Assembly (NCBI GenBank): GCA_034932685.1
Contig: JAYFOM010000015.1
Span: 1-64,000, forward strand
Reading direction: 5' to 3'
Source of the DNA: JAQUCI01 sp034932685
Lineage (GTDB): Bacteria; Bacillota_I; Bacilli_A; Erysipelotrichales; Erysipelotrichaceae
Length of the DNA stretch: 64,000 bases
Below, piece after piece: positions 44,374 to 52,403 of the stretch (positions are counted from its first letter, which is position 1; every line of letters begins with the position of its first letter). The translations under genes were made by a program, and so were the position numbers. The notes under the pieces were generated by a model. The model saw only the letters and a program-made list of their open reading frames with translations, made no database searches and was not told where the DNA came from.

Positions 44374-44979
44374 TTAGTACTTAATTCTTTTACTGTTAAA
44401 AACCGGATTATAAGTTAAGCGATGAATTGGTGTATAACCATATTGTTGTAATGCGGCCACATGCTTCTTAGTTGGATATCCTTTATTACTTTTAAAATCA
44501 TATTCAGGATATAAGTTATCATATTCATACATTATGCGATCTCTTTCAACCTTAGCTAAAATACTAGCAGCCGCAATTGAAATACTTTTATCGTCACCTT
44601 TTATAATTGATAAAACATTTTTATCACACGCTAAAGGCATAGCATCAACCAATACATTTGTTGCTGGTAATAACTCTGCGATATCATTCATTGCTCTTTT
44701 TGTTGCTTGATAAATGTTAAGATCATCAATAATCTTTGGATCGATAATATTAATGTAAAATGCGATTGCCTCATTACAAATTATTTTATAAAGTAATTCT
44801 CTTTTCTTAGAACTTAACTTTTTTGAATCAATAATATCAGGATGAAAAAAGCCAATAGGCAAGATAACCCCTGCAACTAGCAAAGGCCCAGCTAAAGGAC
44901 CTCTTCCTGCTTCATCAATACCAATAACTTCTTCCTGTTTTTGCCAATAATCACGCTCATAACACAACATATCATTCAT
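44374..44979 (-). CDS. rnhB: Ribonuclease HII
   Basis: A 201-aa nuclease removing ribonucleotides from DNA. The acidic metal site starts in VIGIDEAGRGPLAGP (Asp, Glu) and continues in VDAMPL and ILAKVERDR; KGYPTKKH also fits. It overlaps rbgA by eight bases, as in the Bacillus order. An A/T hairpin with a run of eight T (about 44392-44352) may terminate it before dprA. Confidence 0.96.
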   Translation of the reverse strand: MNDMLCYERDYWQKQEEVIGIDEAGRGPLAGPLLVAGVILPIGFFHPDIIDSKKLSSKKRELLYKIICNEAIAFYINIIDPKIIDDLNIYQATKRAMNDIAELLPATNVLVDAMPLACDKNVLSIIKGDDKSISIAAASILAKVERDRIMYEYDNLYPEYDFKSNKGYPTKKHVAALQQYGYTPIHRLTYNPVFNSKRIKY

Positions 44980-45811
44980 GATAAAGTTCCCATGTTAAAG
45001 GTCCTAACTGATCATTTCTGATGTCTTTTAAGATACTATCTATTGTTCTTTTCAAATCAAGACCTTTGGTCGTGATATATCCTCTATTCTTTGCGATTGA
45101 TTCTAATACTTGATGAGAATCAAGTGTTACTTTAATATCATAGCGTTCAATAAGTTTTTCAGGATAACTTTCTATTAGTCTTTCAAGCCCAAAGGTCAAA
45201 ACATCATCAATAAGGATTGCTTCATCGTTGATAGCCCCAGTTAGAGCAAGATACATTCCAGTAATCTGATCGTCAAATTTTGGCCATAAAACACCTGGTG
45301 TATCAATTAATTGTAGGGTTTCATTTACTACGATTAACTTTAATGCTCTTGTTACGCCTGGTTTATTTGCAGTTTGAGCAACTTTTCGTTTAGCTAAACG
45401 ATTGATCAATGTTGATTTACCAACATTTGGTATTCCAACTACCATAGCTCTTATTGCACGTGGATTAATCCCTTTACTACGCATTTTTTCATGTTTTTCA
45501 CGCATTACTTCAAGGCACGCACTAGTTATAGGATTAATAAGTTTATCTTTATTTAAATCAAAAGCTAGTGTAATATTTTTTTCATTCAAGTGTTTTAACC
45601 ACTTTGCTGTCTCTTGTGGATCGGCTTTATCCTTTTTTGTTAGGATCACAAGTCTTGGTTTACTAACACTAATACTTTCAAGTAAAGGATTACAACTAGC
45701 ATTAGGTATACGCGCATCTCTTAATTCAATGACCATATCAACCGCTTTAAGTTTTTCGCTCATTTCTTTTCGAGCTTTGGCCATATGACCAGGAAACCAT
45801 TGAATACTCAT
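44972..45811 (-). CDS. rbgA: Ribosome biogenesis GTPase RbgA (YlqF)
   Basis: A 279-aa circularly permuted GTPase for late 50S assembly. The motif order is G4 (LTKKDKAD), then G1 (GIPNVGKSTLIN) and G3 (DTPGVLWP), which is the permuted order. N-terminal IQWFPGHMAKARKEM is the family hallmark. It begins one base into the lepB stop and overlaps rnhB. Confidence 0.97.
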   Translation of the reverse strand: MSIQWFPGHMAKARKEMSEKLKAVDMVIELRDARIPNASCNPLLESISVSKPRLVILTKKDKADPQETAKWLKHLNEKNITLAFDLNKDKLINPITSACLEVMREKHEKMRSKGINPRAIRAMVVGIPNVGKSTLINRLAKRKVAQTANKPGVTRALKLIVVNETLQLIDTPGVLWPKFDDQITGMYLALTGAINDEAILIDDVLTFGLERLIESYPEKLIERYDIKVTLDSHQVLESIAKNRGYITTKGLDLKRTIDSILKDIRNDQLGPLTWELYHE

Positions 45812-46350
45812 TAATACCCTCCAAAATCCTTAAACGGCCATAGAACGAAAACACCTTTACTAATGATCTGACTTTGATCAAAGGTACCATAATGACGCGA
45901 ATCAGTTGAGTTAGGGCGATTATCCCCCATTAAGAAATATTCATCACTTGCTAATACGAAGCATTTAATATTTGAAGTGAAATTTCGATTATTAGTCACA
46001 TTTGGTTGTAAGAAATCTTCAGCAATGTATTCATCATTGATATAAAGACGATCATTATCATAACATAGCTTTTCATTTGGTAATCCAATGACCCTTTTAA
46101 CAAGATGCTCACCATTATATTCAAGTTTTACAACAACAATATCAAAGCGTTCAATACCACTGATCTTCACACCGATAATATTTGAAAAACCCGTATCACC
46201 ATCATGCAATGTTGGATACATACTACTACCATATACTCTAACTGGTTTAAAAAAGAATGAAGTCGCGATAAAGACCAAAATAAAAGCTATTATTGCGGTC
46301 TGAACTAACTCAAGTATCTCTGATTTAACTTTGTTTTTCTTTGTTTTCAT
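45811..46350 (-). CDS. lepB: Signal peptidase I
   Basis: A 179-aa membrane serine protease cutting secretory signal peptides. One N-terminal membrane segment (about 15-35), then the catalytic Ser in VYGSSMYPTL and Lys in EHLVKRVIGLP; box E is FLMGDNRPNSTDSRHYG. I start at MKTKKNK because AAGGAT lies seven bases before it; an upstream frame start lies within the terminator region. In Bacillus no lepB sits between rplS and rbgA. Confidence 0.95.
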   Translation of the reverse strand: MKTKKNKVKSEILELVQTAIIAFILVFIATSFFFKPVRVYGSSMYPTLHDGDTGFSNIIGVKISGIERFDIVVVKLEYNGEHLVKRVIGLPNEKLCYDNDRLYINDEYIAEDFLQPNVTNNRNFTSNIKCFVLASDEYFLMGDNRPNSTDSRHYGTFDQSQIISKGVFVLWPFKDFGGY

Positions 46351-46395
46351 GTTATCATCCTTAATCATTATATCATACAACATTGCCAAAAAAGA

Positions 46396-46415
46396 AAAAC
46401 CGGTAATCCGGTTTT
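46396..46415 (-). terminator. Terminator after rplS
   Basis: An 8-bp stem AAAACCGG / CCGGTTTT with a four-base loop, then TCTTTTTT on the minus strand, just past the rplS stop. It separates rplS from lepB. Confidence 0.82.
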
Positions 46416-46764
46416 ACTTTCTAATTTCAGCAATACGTGCAGCTTTACCTGATAAACCACGTAAATAGAATAATTTGGCTCTTCTGACTTTACCTCTTTT
46501 AACAACAGTAATACTGTCAATTAAAGGGGAATTAACCGGGAAAGTTCTTTCAACACCAATTTGTGAAGACATCTTTCTTACAGTGAATGTTTCAGCTACG
46601 CCTTTGCCTTTTCTACTGATTACCACACCCTCAAATGCTTGGATACGAGATTTTTCACCTTCTTTGATCTTTACATCGACTCTGACTGTACAACCAGGTC
46701 TAAAGTCTGGTAGATCATCGCGGATTTGACTCTTGGTAATTTCGTCTACTAAGTTCATTTTCAT
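46414..46764 (-). CDS. rplS: 50S ribosomal protein L19
   Basis: A 116-aa protein with the L19 pattern: DLPDFRPGCTVRVDVKI-like stretch, RIQAFEGVVISRKGKG, SSQIGVERTFPVNSPLID and RRAKLFYLRGL. It lies at the subunit interface. A leader RNA precedes it and a terminator follows, so it can be regulated apart from trmD. Confidence 0.97.
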   Translation of the reverse strand: MKMNLVDEITKSQIRDDLPDFRPGCTVRVDVKIKEGEKSRIQAFEGVVISRKGKGVAETFTVRKMSSQIGVERTFPVNSPLIDSITVVKRGKVRRAKLFYLRGLSGKAARIAEIRK

Positions 46765-46774
46765 TGCGACATGC

Positions 46775-46870
46775 TCCTTTTCATAATAGTCAGTTCATAT
46801 ATCGTATAAGATCAGCGGAACTGCAATGCTTTTCAGCCTTAATAAAATAACATAAACGTAGTTAAAAAGC
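46775..46870 (-). promoter_or_regulatory. Probable L19 leader (rplS autoregulatory RNA)
   Basis: The trmD-rplS gap holds a structured minus-strand leader with GCTGAAAAGCATTGCAGTTC, CGCTGATC and GAACTGACT, a pattern I associate with the Firmicute L19 leader. AGTTC and GAACT can pair across it. A candidate promoter TTGCTT-17-TATTTT lies just upstream, near the trmD end. The class assignment is by position and recall. Confidence 0.68.
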
Positions 46871-46897
46871 AACTAATTTAGTGATATCGTAATATTT

Positions 46898-47620
46898 CTA
46901 TTCTGATTCTAGCATAATTTCCGCAAGTAGTTTTTCTGCTTCTTTATCTAGAACCTTTTTCGCTAATAAATCCTTGCGAAATTGATATGTTTTACGCAGC
47001 GATTCTTTAAGGCGATATATACGTATCTGCTCATGGTGACCAGAAAGTAATACTGATGGCACTTTGTGACCTTGAAATTCAGTTGGTCTTGTATATTGAG
47101 GATACTCAAGCAGTCCTTCTTCAAAAGATTCATTTAAATGACTATCTTGAGTAATTACCCCATCCACTAAACGCGTTGTAGCATCAGCTACTACCATTGC
47201 GGCTAATTCACCACCTGTTAAGATGTAATCACCAATAGATATTACTTCATCAACATAGTTTAAGATACGCTCATCATAACCTTCATAGTGAGCACAAATA
47301 ATGATCAAATGTTTAAACTTCAGTAATGATCTAGCTTTTTCTTGACTAAAAGTACTGGCAGCTGGTGTCATTAAGATAGTATGTGATTCCTCTGATCTGA
47401 CTGTTTTTAAAGCATCCACGATTGGTTGACAAAACATTACCATTCCTTGCCCACCACCAAACGGGTAATCATCAACACGCTTATGTTTGTCGTCAGTAAA
47501 AGCTCTAATATCAACAATTTGATAATCAACAAGTTCTTTTAACCGTGCTTTTTTGATTATTGAAGTATCTAAAAACCCATTAAACATTTCTGGAAATAAA
47601 GTTAATATCGTTATCTTCAT
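46898..47620 (-). CDS. trmD: tRNA (guanine-37-N1)-methyltransferase
   Basis: A 240-aa SPOUT enzyme preventing frameshifts by making m1G37. Motifs: ILTLFPEMFNGFLDTSII at the start, VDDYPFGGGQGMVM, CAHYEGYDERI, SIGDYILTGGELAA and PQYTRPTEFQGHKVP. It overlaps rimM by four bases. Confidence 0.97.
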   Translation of the reverse strand: MKITILTLFPEMFNGFLDTSIIKKARLKELVDYQIVDIRAFTDDKHKRVDDYPFGGGQGMVMFCQPIVDALKTVRSEESHTILMTPAASTFSQEKARSLLKFKHLIIICAHYEGYDERILNYVDEVISIGDYILTGGELAAMVVADATTRLVDGVITQDSHLNESFEEGLLEYPQYTRPTEFQGHKVPSVLLSGHHEQIRIYRLKESLRKTYQFRKDLLAKKVLDKEAEKLLAEIMLESE

Positions 47621-48114
47621 ATCATGCCATCAATCAAAGTTACATCGATACGCTTATTATCAACATCAACTTTTGTAATAAAGTTATCAATAAAAGGAAT
47701 CAAGACATCTTTATCGTTATTTCTTACTCTTAGAATGGAGTGAGCAGGATAAAACTCAATATTGATCACCTTTCCAATAAGAACACTTTCATGATATACC
47801 TCAAGACCCATCAGTTCATTGCTATAATAACCATCCGCTAAAGCCTTAATACTAGCTTTATCAACATACAATTCAAACCCCTTGAACTGTTCAACTAAAT
47901 TAATATCTTCATAATCTTCAAACAAGATCAAAGCATTGTTTTGATGGTAGCGACAACTTTTAATAATAAGTTTAGTTACTGTTTCTTTTTTCTTTATGTA
48001 GAGTTCATTTTTAGGCTGAAATCTATCTTCAGGAAAATCAGTTATAATTTGAACCTTTACTTCACCCTTAATACCAAAAGTATTAACAATAATACCAACT
48101 CTAACTAGTTCCAT
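47617..48114 (-). CDS. rimM: 16S rRNA processing protein RimM
   Basis: A 165-aa small-subunit maturation factor with an N-terminal RimM barrel (VGIIVNTFGIKGEVKVQ) and a C-terminal PRC-barrel (YSNELMGLEVY, LIPFIDNFITKVD). GGAGG precedes the ATG. It is coupled to trmD by overlap. Confidence 0.95.
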   Translation of the reverse strand: MELVRVGIIVNTFGIKGEVKVQIITDFPEDRFQPKNELYIKKKETVTKLIIKSCRYHQNNALILFEDYEDINLVEQFKGFELYVDKASIKALADGYYSNELMGLEVYHESVLIGKVINIEFYPAHSILRVRNNDKDVLIPFIDNFITKVDVDNKRIDVTLIDGMI

Positions 48115-48128
48115 AAATCCTCCAAAAA

Positions 48129-48146
48129 AGGATGCATAAGCATCCT
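48129..48146 (-). terminator. Hairpin between khpA and rimM
   Basis: AGGATGC-TTAT-GCATCCT on the minus strand followed by TTTTT, overlapping the khpA TAG stop. It has terminator form inside an operon, so partial readthrough (attenuation) is likely. Confidence 0.65.
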
Positions 48147-48393
48147 AATAAGACTCAAATTTTATCGCGATGTGGCGATCATTGATATATGAAGCTACCG
48201 ACATCATCTTACGTAATGCCGATGCCATACTGCCCTGACGTCCGATCAAACGAGCGATATCATCAGATTTGGCGTAAACGTATAACAACACTTCTTTTTC
48301 ATCAAGTGACGGTAATTCCTTTATTGATACGCTAGAAGGATCATCAACCATTGGTTCGACCAACTTAAACAAAACTTGGGTAAGATCTATCAT
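48145..48393 (-). CDS. khpA: KH-domain RNA-binding protein KhpA (YlqC)
   Basis: An 82-aa protein consisting of one KH domain with the GxxG loop in ARLIGRQGSMASALR. KhpA pairs with KhpB/Jag in Firmicutes and affects cell length and sRNA or mRNA binding. It follows rpsP by two bases, as in Bacillus. Confidence 0.94.
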   Translation of the reverse strand: MIDLTQVLFKLVEPMVDDPSSVSIKELPSLDEKEVLLYVYAKSDDIARLIGRQGSMASALRKMMSVASYINDRHIAIKFESY

Positions 48394-48395
48394 TA

Positions 48396-48668
48396 TTACT
48401 TACGACGCTTTTCTTCGTGGAATTGTTTTAAAATGCCTTGCGTTGATAATAAACCTTTTACCGTATCAGATGGTTGAGCACCATTACGTAACCATTTAAG
48501 TGCTAATTCAGCATCAACCTTAACTTCTGCTGGACTAACTGTTGGGTTATAATAACCGATGTTTTCGATGAAGCGACCATCACGTGGATAACGTGAATCA
48601 GCGGCCACGATCCGATAAAACGGTGCTTTCTTTGCGCCCATTCTTTTTAAGCGAATTTTAACTGCCAT
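48396..48668 (-). CDS. rpsP: 30S ribosomal protein S16
   Basis: A 90-aa protein with the S16 opening AVKIRLKRMGAKKAPFYRI and ADSRYPRDGRFIENIGYYNP. First gene after a strong promoter in rpsP-khpA-rimM-trmD. AAGGAG precedes the ATG. Confidence 0.97.
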   Translation of the reverse strand: MAVKIRLKRMGAKKAPFYRIVAADSRYPRDGRFIENIGYYNPTVSPAEVKVDAELALKWLRNGAQPSDTVKGLLSTQGILKQFHEEKRRK

Positions 48669-48694
48669 ATATATCTCCTTTGTTTAACATATGT

Positions 48695-48739
48695 ATTTTA
48701 CCATAATGTTATGGTCTGTCAAGTATTTTTACTTGACAG
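48695..48739 (-). promoter_or_regulatory. rpsP promoter overlapping a hairpin after ffh
   Basis: TTGACA (48722-48717), 16 bases, TAAAAT (48700-48695) on the minus strand. The -35 lies in the right arm of a perfect 10-bp hairpin, CTGTCAAGTA-N4-TACTTGACAG (48716-48739), directly after the ffh stop. No T-run follows the hairpin on the minus strand, so it is not a standard terminator. Confidence 0.75.
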
Positions 48740-48740
48740 C

Positions 48741-50066
48741 TTACATTTTCCAACCTTGCCCTTTTCCCATTCTAGCTACCATTTTCATTTGTGTTTTCAT
48801 CTTATCAAACTGCGATAATAGTTTATTGACCTGAGCAACACTTGTACCACTGCCTTCTGCGATACGATGTTTGCGTGACATTCTGATAATATCAGGATTT
48901 TCTTTTTCTTCTTTTGTCATACTTTCAATAATAGCTACGTTGACTTTTATATCACGATTGGCTTGATCTTCATCAATCGTATTACTCAACTGATTCATTC
49001 CTGGTATCATTTGAATTAAGCTTCTAATTGAACCCATCTTGTTAACCTGTTTTAGCTGATAAGCCATATCATTAAGATCAAATTTGCCTTCCATCATTCT
49101 TTGTGTTGCTCGCAATTGAACTTCCATATCCAGTTTTTCTTGCGCTTTTTCAACTAAACTGACAATATCTCCCATACCTAAGATGCGATCTGCTACTCTA
49201 GTCGGATAGAAAAGTTCAAAATCATCAAGTTTTTCACCGGTACCAACAAACTTAACTGGAACACCCGTTACACTTCGTACTGATAAGATACCACCACCTC
49301 GAGCATCGCCATCAAACTTAGTGACAACAAGTCCTGTAACTTTCAGTTTCTGATTAAAACTATCAGCGACATTGATTATGTCTTGTCCAGTCATCGCATC
49401 AACCGTTAACAATATTTCGTCAGGTTTGATCTCTTTTTTGATATCAACAAGTTCTTGCATCAAAACATCATCAATATGTAAACGACCGGCGGTATCAACT
49501 AATACCGTATCATAACCATTTTTACGAGCATGTTCTAAGCCGGCTTTAACTGTTTTAACCGCCGAAGTATTAACGCCAAGTGTAAACACTTCTACCCCTA
49601 TCGATTGACCTAGTGTAACTAACTGTTCAATCGCTGCTGGTCTAACGATATCAGCTGCGATCATTAATGGTTTACGATTATTCTTTTCTTTTATTGCTTT
49701 TGCGATTTTAGCAATATTAGTTGTTTTACCAGTTCCTTGAAGACCAACGATCATTATTTTGGTAATATCGTTAAGCTTAAAATCAATTGTCGCTTCTTTT
49801 TCACCTAAAAGATTTACCATCTCATCGTGAACAATTTTGACAACCATTTGTGATGGTTCAACAGCTTGGTATATCTTCATACCAATCGCTTTATCTTTAA
49901 CTTGATTTAAAAAGACGCTTACTACCTGATAGTTAACATCCGCTTCCAATAAAGCTAAACGTATTTCCTGTAACATTTCATCCATGTTACGCTCAGATAG
50001 TTTACCTTTACCAATGATATTTCGCATTGCTTGATTAATTCTTTGGGTTAGATTTTCAAATGCCAT
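48741..50066 (-). CDS. ffh: Signal recognition particle protein Ffh
   Basis: A 441-aa SRP GTPase targeting membrane proteins. N domain helices, then the G domain: GLQGTGKTTNIAKIA (G1), DTAGRLHID (G3), TKFDGDARGGG (G4). The methionine-rich M domain ends with KMVARMGKGQGWKM. GAGGTG precedes the ATG. ylxM and ftsY, its Bacillus neighbours, are not here. Confidence 0.97.
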   Translation of the reverse strand: MAFENLTQRINQAMRNIIGKGKLSERNMDEMLQEIRLALLEADVNYQVVSVFLNQVKDKAIGMKIYQAVEPSQMVVKIVHDEMVNLLGEKEATIDFKLNDITKIMIVGLQGTGKTTNIAKIAKAIKEKNNRKPLMIAADIVRPAAIEQLVTLGQSIGVEVFTLGVNTSAVKTVKAGLEHARKNGYDTVLVDTAGRLHIDDVLMQELVDIKKEIKPDEILLTVDAMTGQDIINVADSFNQKLKVTGLVVTKFDGDARGGGILSVRSVTGVPVKFVGTGEKLDDFELFYPTRVADRILGMGDIVSLVEKAQEKLDMEVQLRATQRMMEGKFDLNDMAYQLKQVNKMGSIRSLIQMIPGMNQLSNTIDEDQANRDIKVNVAIIESMTKEEKENPDIIRMSRKHRIAEGSGTSVAQVNKLLSQFDKMKTQMKMVARMGKGQGWKM

Positions 50067-50086
50067 GATTTCACCTCTTATTTTTA

Positions 50087-51274
50087 TTAAAACAGTTCAT
50101 CGTCATTACTTAAAACCATTTTATAAGTTTTAATATCGCTTAAACACTCATCGATCAATATTTGATAATCAAATTTTTGTTCATTGATCAGTGCTCTTTT
50201 AAGTGTTGGTTTAATAACTGGGTTTTGTGGTGTAAAGATTGTACAGCAATCTTCAAAAGGTTCAATACTTATATCATAAGTAGCTAGTTTGTTAGCTACC
50301 TCAATAATCTCAAGTTTATCAAAACTAATCAAAGGTCGCAAGACTGGAAGCTTGATTGGTTCATTAATCACAGCTATGCTTTCCAATGTTTGTGACGCAA
50401 CCTGACCAATACTTTCACCACTAGCTAAAGCTAAGCAATTGTTTTTAAGCGCCACCGCTTCAGCAATACGATACATCATACGACGCATAATAGTGATCGC
50501 ATAACTTTCATCACTGTTTTGATAAATTGCCATTTGGAGCTTAGTAAAGTTAATGACATGTACTTTAACAAAGCCTTGATATTTACTTAACTTTTGAGCT
50601 AAGCGCAATACTTTATCAAGGGCATTAGCACTAGTATAAGGCATAGAAGCGAAATGTATTGCCTCTATTGCTACTCCTCTTTTCATTGTCAAATAACCAG
50701 CGACTGGTGAATCAATGCCACCTGATAACATCAATAGTGCCTTACCACCAATACCAACTGGATAGCCTCCAGCTCCTTTGATCGTTTTAGCCATGATAAA
50801 GGAGTAGTCTTTACGCACTTCAATCATAAACCGATGATCAGGTTGATGAACATCAACCTTTAAAGTTGTATTTTTTAGAATTAGTGATGCAACATAGCGA
50901 TTAATATCATCACTAACCATTGGAAACAGTTTATCATGACGCTTTGTTATGATCTTGAAACTACCATTAACATCACTTGCTAGTTTCAGACATGTTTGTG
51001 CTATTTCTTCAATATCGCTAATGATTTTAATAGCGAAAGAAAATGAGCTAATACCAAAACATAAGCGTAAATCATTAGCAATTGCATCAGCGTTTTCACC
51101 ATTCAAGCGAATAAACAAGCGATCATATGTTCGATCATAAGTAAGTTTTGGATATAATGCCAAGATATTTCTTACATTCGTATTAAGTTTTCTAATAAAT
51201 TCATTACGATTTTTACCTTTAGTCGATAATTCACCATATCTTACTAATATATGATCATATTCAATTTTAGCCAT
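50087..51274 (-). CDS. thiI: tRNA 4-thiouridine synthetase / thiazole sulfur carrier enzyme ThiI
   Basis: A 395-aa enzyme: N-terminal ferredoxin-like and THUMP domains (ILVRYGELSTKGKNR) and a PP-loop LMLSGGIDSPVAGYL. No rhodanese domain follows, as usual in Gram-positives. It makes s4U8 in tRNA with sulfur from the adjacent cysteine desulfurase. The ATG is 12-13 bases from AAGGGA; a TTG three codons upstream (51283) has better spacing and may be the true start. Confidence 0.94.
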   Translation of the reverse strand: MAKIEYDHILVRYGELSTKGKNRNEFIRKLNTNVRNILALYPKLTYDRTYDRLFIRLNGENADAIANDLRLCFGISSFSFAIKIISDIEEIAQTCLKLASDVNGSFKIITKRHDKLFPMVSDDINRYVASLILKNTTLKVDVHQPDHRFMIEVRKDYSFIMAKTIKGAGGYPVGIGGKALLMLSGGIDSPVAGYLTMKRGVAIEAIHFASMPYTSANALDKVLRLAQKLSKYQGFVKVHVINFTKLQMAIYQNSDESYAITIMRRMMYRIAEAVALKNNCLALASGESIGQVASQTLESIAVINEPIKLPVLRPLISFDKLEIIEVANKLATYDISIEPFEDCCTIFTPQNPVIKPTLKRALINEQKFDYQILIDECLSDIKTYKMVLSNDDELF

Positions 51275-52403
51275 ACTTTTCAATAATTCCCTTCAATTCA
51301 ATAATAAAACGTTGGATATCACTAATTGATAGTGGGTAGTCAAGCCCTATTCTAATCGCACTTTCAGCTTGTTGCAAGCCATAATTCATTGCTTGATATA
51401 CATGCGATACTTCTTTTAAACGGCTGTGACACGTGCTCTGTGCGCTTACAGCGATGTTATTTTGATTCAAAGCGTTCATCATAACCTCACTCTTTATTGT
51501 TAAACAAGAGAAATTGACAATATATACTGATCCATCATCAGTACTGTTAATAGTTACAGGTAATTGTTTTAACTCACTGATCAAATAATCATGAGTTGCT
51601 TTAACTTTAGTAAAATGATCTTTTTGATTTGATAAAGCTAAAAAAACCGATTTAGCTGCCATTATATTAACACAATAGTTAGATGTTCCACCACGCAATC
51701 CATACTCTTGTTGACCAGCTGATACTAAACTAAGCATTGGTACATGTTGTTTCTTGATAAGAATTCCCGAGCCCTTTAATCCAAATATCTTATGCATTGA
51801 AATACTGAATAAATCAATATTTTTTAAATTAAGATCATATTTTCCAAAACCTTGAACACCATCAACATGAAAATAAGCTTTAGAGTTAAATTTTACAAAC
51901 TCAGCAATTTCATTAATAGGATTGATACTACCAATCTCGTTATTTATCCACATGATCGACACTAAGATCGTATCACTTCTAATTGCTTTTCTTAGATCAT
52001 CTAAACTAACAGAACCCTTTTCATTAACATCCAAACATGTAATATCAAATTCAAAATCATTAGCTAACTGTTGCATGCTTGCCATCACGCTTGAATGCTC
52101 AACTTTGCTGGTAATGATATGCTTACCTTTATTACGCATTGCCCAAGCAACTCCCTTGATTGCCATATTATTAGCTTCTGATGCACCTGATGTAAAAATG
52201 ACTTCATTTTTCTTAACATCCAGTAGCTTAGCTATCTGCATTCTAGCTTTTTCCTGGAGCTTTGATACCACAGCTGCTTGCTCATACAATGAATCACAAT
52301 TAACAAAATGCTGTTTCAATAATTGTTGATACATATTAAAAACCTCTATATTTAGAGGTGTTGTGCTAACATAATCTAAGTATAAGAAGTCATTAGCTTG
52401 CAC
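51267..52403 (-). CDS. nifZ: Cysteine desulfurase (NifZ/IscS type)
   Basis: A PLP enzyme of about 378 aa releasing sulfur from cysteine. The PLP lysine is in SMHKIFGLKGSG, the substrate-binding opening is LYLDYVSTTPLN, and GASEANNMAIKG and the active Cys in SAQSTCHSRLKE follow. It overlaps thiI, its likely acceptor, and both follow ezrA as in Bacillus. The start is uncertain: a GTG at 52403 lies 10 bases after AAGGAG; an ATG at 52412 abuts that site. Confidence 0.9.
   Translation of the reverse strand: MQANDFLYLDYVSTTPLNIEVFNMYQQLLKQHFVNCDSLYEQAAVVSKLQEKARMQIAKLLDVKKNEVIFTSGASEANNMAIKGVAWAMRNKGKHIITSKVEHSSVMASMQQLANDFEFDITCLDVNEKGSVSLDDLRKAIRSDTILVSIMWINNEIGSINPINEIAEFVKFNSKAYFHVDGVQGFGKYDLNLKNIDLFSISMHKIFGLKGSGILIKKQHVPMLSLVSAGQQEYGLRGGTSNYCVNIMAAKSVFLALSNQKDHFTKVKATHDYLISELKQLPVTINSTDDGSVYIVNFSCLTIKSEVMMNALNQNNIAVSAQSTCHSRLKEVSHVYQAMNYGLQQAESAIRIGLDYPLSISDIQRFIIELKGIIEKYG

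Noticed and set aside
45402..45788. Long open frame on the plus strand opposite rbgA
   Set aside because: It is antisense to a well-conserved GTPase, has no ribosome binding site and reads as serine/leucine-rich shadow sequence. Many similar antisense frames were left out for the same reason.
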